Source: Vespula vulgaris (lineage: Eukaryota; Arthropoda; Insecta; Hymenoptera; Vespidae). Taken from it: 64,000 bases of DNA. The notes beneath the pieces are model-generated. The model was given only the letters and a program-made list of their open reading frames with translations, was not told the DNA's origin and did no database searches. Of the stretch, positions 63,201-64,000 are shown piece after piece. The position numbers and the translations under genes are program-made. Position 1 is the first letter of the stretch, and every line of letters begins with the position of its first letter. Location of the stretch: contig NC_066587.1 in assembly GCF_905475345.1 (NCBI RefSeq), positions 4,208,070 to 4,272,069 of the forward strand, in the 5' to 3' direction.

Positions 63201-64000
63201 ATGGGGGGTAGCCTGCCGAGCGGATGGATGAGGAGGATTCTCCTCTTCCTCGTTTTGATAACCGGCGTACTTCTTATTGCCATGTACGCGCATGCACCGC
63301 CACTTGCCTCGTTGCAGCCCTTCACGACACGTCGGTGAGTTAAAACTCTAAATAGCCATGGTCGATATTACCCATTTGTAGTAGTAAGTACTTACATACA
63401 TGTGTATGACATGTACTTAATACATGAAGAAGAGACAAGTTTAAATGTTGGAATGACAACGTTCAATGTCAATGCCGTATGTGAAAACGTCGATAGCTTT
63501 ACATTCGCGATTACGAAAAGTTTGTCAAACGTTGATGATAAACATATAGAAGATCTGTAGATTATCTCATCGATACCAAGTACCGTTTTATGACATTTAC
63601 GAGCCTGTTAAAAGGTCGTAACTTCATCTTTAAGTTTTCCGATATGCCATCGAGAGAAGGAATGTCTCGTTTAAAAAAAAAGATTTAGATAAATGTAAAA
63701 GTCACTCGGGCATCTTCTTTTCCTTTCTCTTTTCTTTTTTTTTTCTTTCTTTTTCTCGTTGGTGTTCCTAATCGTTATTATTTCGCTCTTTATTTTTAAT
63801 TCTGTTTTTCTATTTTCTTTTTTCTTTCTTTCTTTTTCCTTTAAAGCCTGATATACGTACGTAGTTAAATGTAATCATTCATTCAGAATATCGCACGTTA
63901 TTATACGCTTTTAACTTTTTTTACAATATTTATTTTTTGTTGCACTCGTATCTTAACATACACAGATTGGAAGAGTTCGAACAGGGCTTGGTAACCTTCT
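63201..64000 (+). CDS. N-terminus of a type II membrane protein (partial)
   Basis: Two exons, 63201-63334 and 63966-64000 (running off the window), join in phase 2: the first ends ...FTTRR at a GTGAGT donor, and the second continues LEEFEQGLVTF after a CACAG acceptor. The N-terminus has a short basic cytoplasmic stretch (GWMRR) followed by a hydrophobic signal anchor (ILLFLVLITGVLLIAMYAH), the layout of Golgi glycosyltransferases and sulfotransferases, among others. The catalytic region, if any, lies outside the window, so no function is assigned. The ATG is the first after an upstream acceptor TTTGCAG at 63184-63190. Confidence 0.6.
63335..63965 (+). other. Intron of the right-edge gene
   Basis: A 631-nt T/C-rich intron between the signal-anchor exon and the last visible exon. 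Nothing else recognised. Confidence 0.6.

Noticed and set aside
1..64000. tRNA, rRNA, CRISPR arrays, viral or bacterial insertions
   Set aside because: Looked for by eye on both strands (B-box-like GTTCGAATC, regular spaced repeats, viral-type frames); nothing convincing was seen. A tRNAscan-SE and repeat-library run would be decisive.

Overview
The window looks like nuclear DNA of an insect. Genes are split by many short, AT-rich GT-AG introns, intergenic DNA is very AT-rich, and simple repeats ((TA)n, (GA)n, (CA)n) are common. Several predicted proteins are insect-type: a commissureless-like membrane protein, an EF-hand nicotinamidase and a Cad99C/PCDH15-like cadherin. Overall composition and gene style suggest Hymenoptera, but that is an inference. 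Nothing bacterial, viral or CRISPR-like was seen. Exon models were built by hand from reading frame, splice consensus and phase continuity.

Layout. 1-4.4 kb has no recognised gene. 4.4-6.9 kb (-) is eIF5A, the hypusine-carrying translation factor. 7.35-7.75 kb (+) is a one-exon PSMG4, a proteasome assembly chaperone. 8.0-8.87 kb (-) is GET1/WRB, the tail-anchored protein insertion receptor, head-to-head with UTP14 (+, 9.26-12.13 kb), a ribosome biogenesis factor. 14.7-19.7 kb (+) is a MINDY-4B-like protein whose deubiquitinase active-site Cys is replaced. 22.5-28.2 kb (+) is an 800-residue cadherin with five cadherin repeats. 29.5-30.7 kb (+) is a secreted C-type lectin. 31.4-33.4 kb (-) is nicotinamidase and 34.8-35.9 kb (-) is HDDC2, a 5'-deoxynucleotidase. 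36-41.6 kb is repeat-rich and holds a GC/CpG-rich block. 41.6-45.5 kb (+) is a long TMEM151-family protein. 50.4-52.2 kb (-) is ACBD3/GCP60, a Golgi scaffold. 57.0-58.1 kb (-) is a commissureless-like single-pass protein. 63.2 kb to the edge (+) is the start of an unidentified type II membrane protein.

The genes do not form one pathway. Most are unrelated housekeeping genes (translation, proteasome, ER insertion, ribosome, Golgi, nucleotide and NAD metabolism), interspersed with cell-surface and neuronal-type genes with longer flanks. The best leads are the MINDY-4B-like pseudo-deubiquitinase, the compact cadherin, the commissureless-like protein with PPxY and LPSY motifs, two unrelated genes that each carry a 90-nt stop-free phase-0 intron encoding a hydrophobic segment, and a small inverted-repeat element near 47.5 kb. 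I did not find a clearly new biological system.
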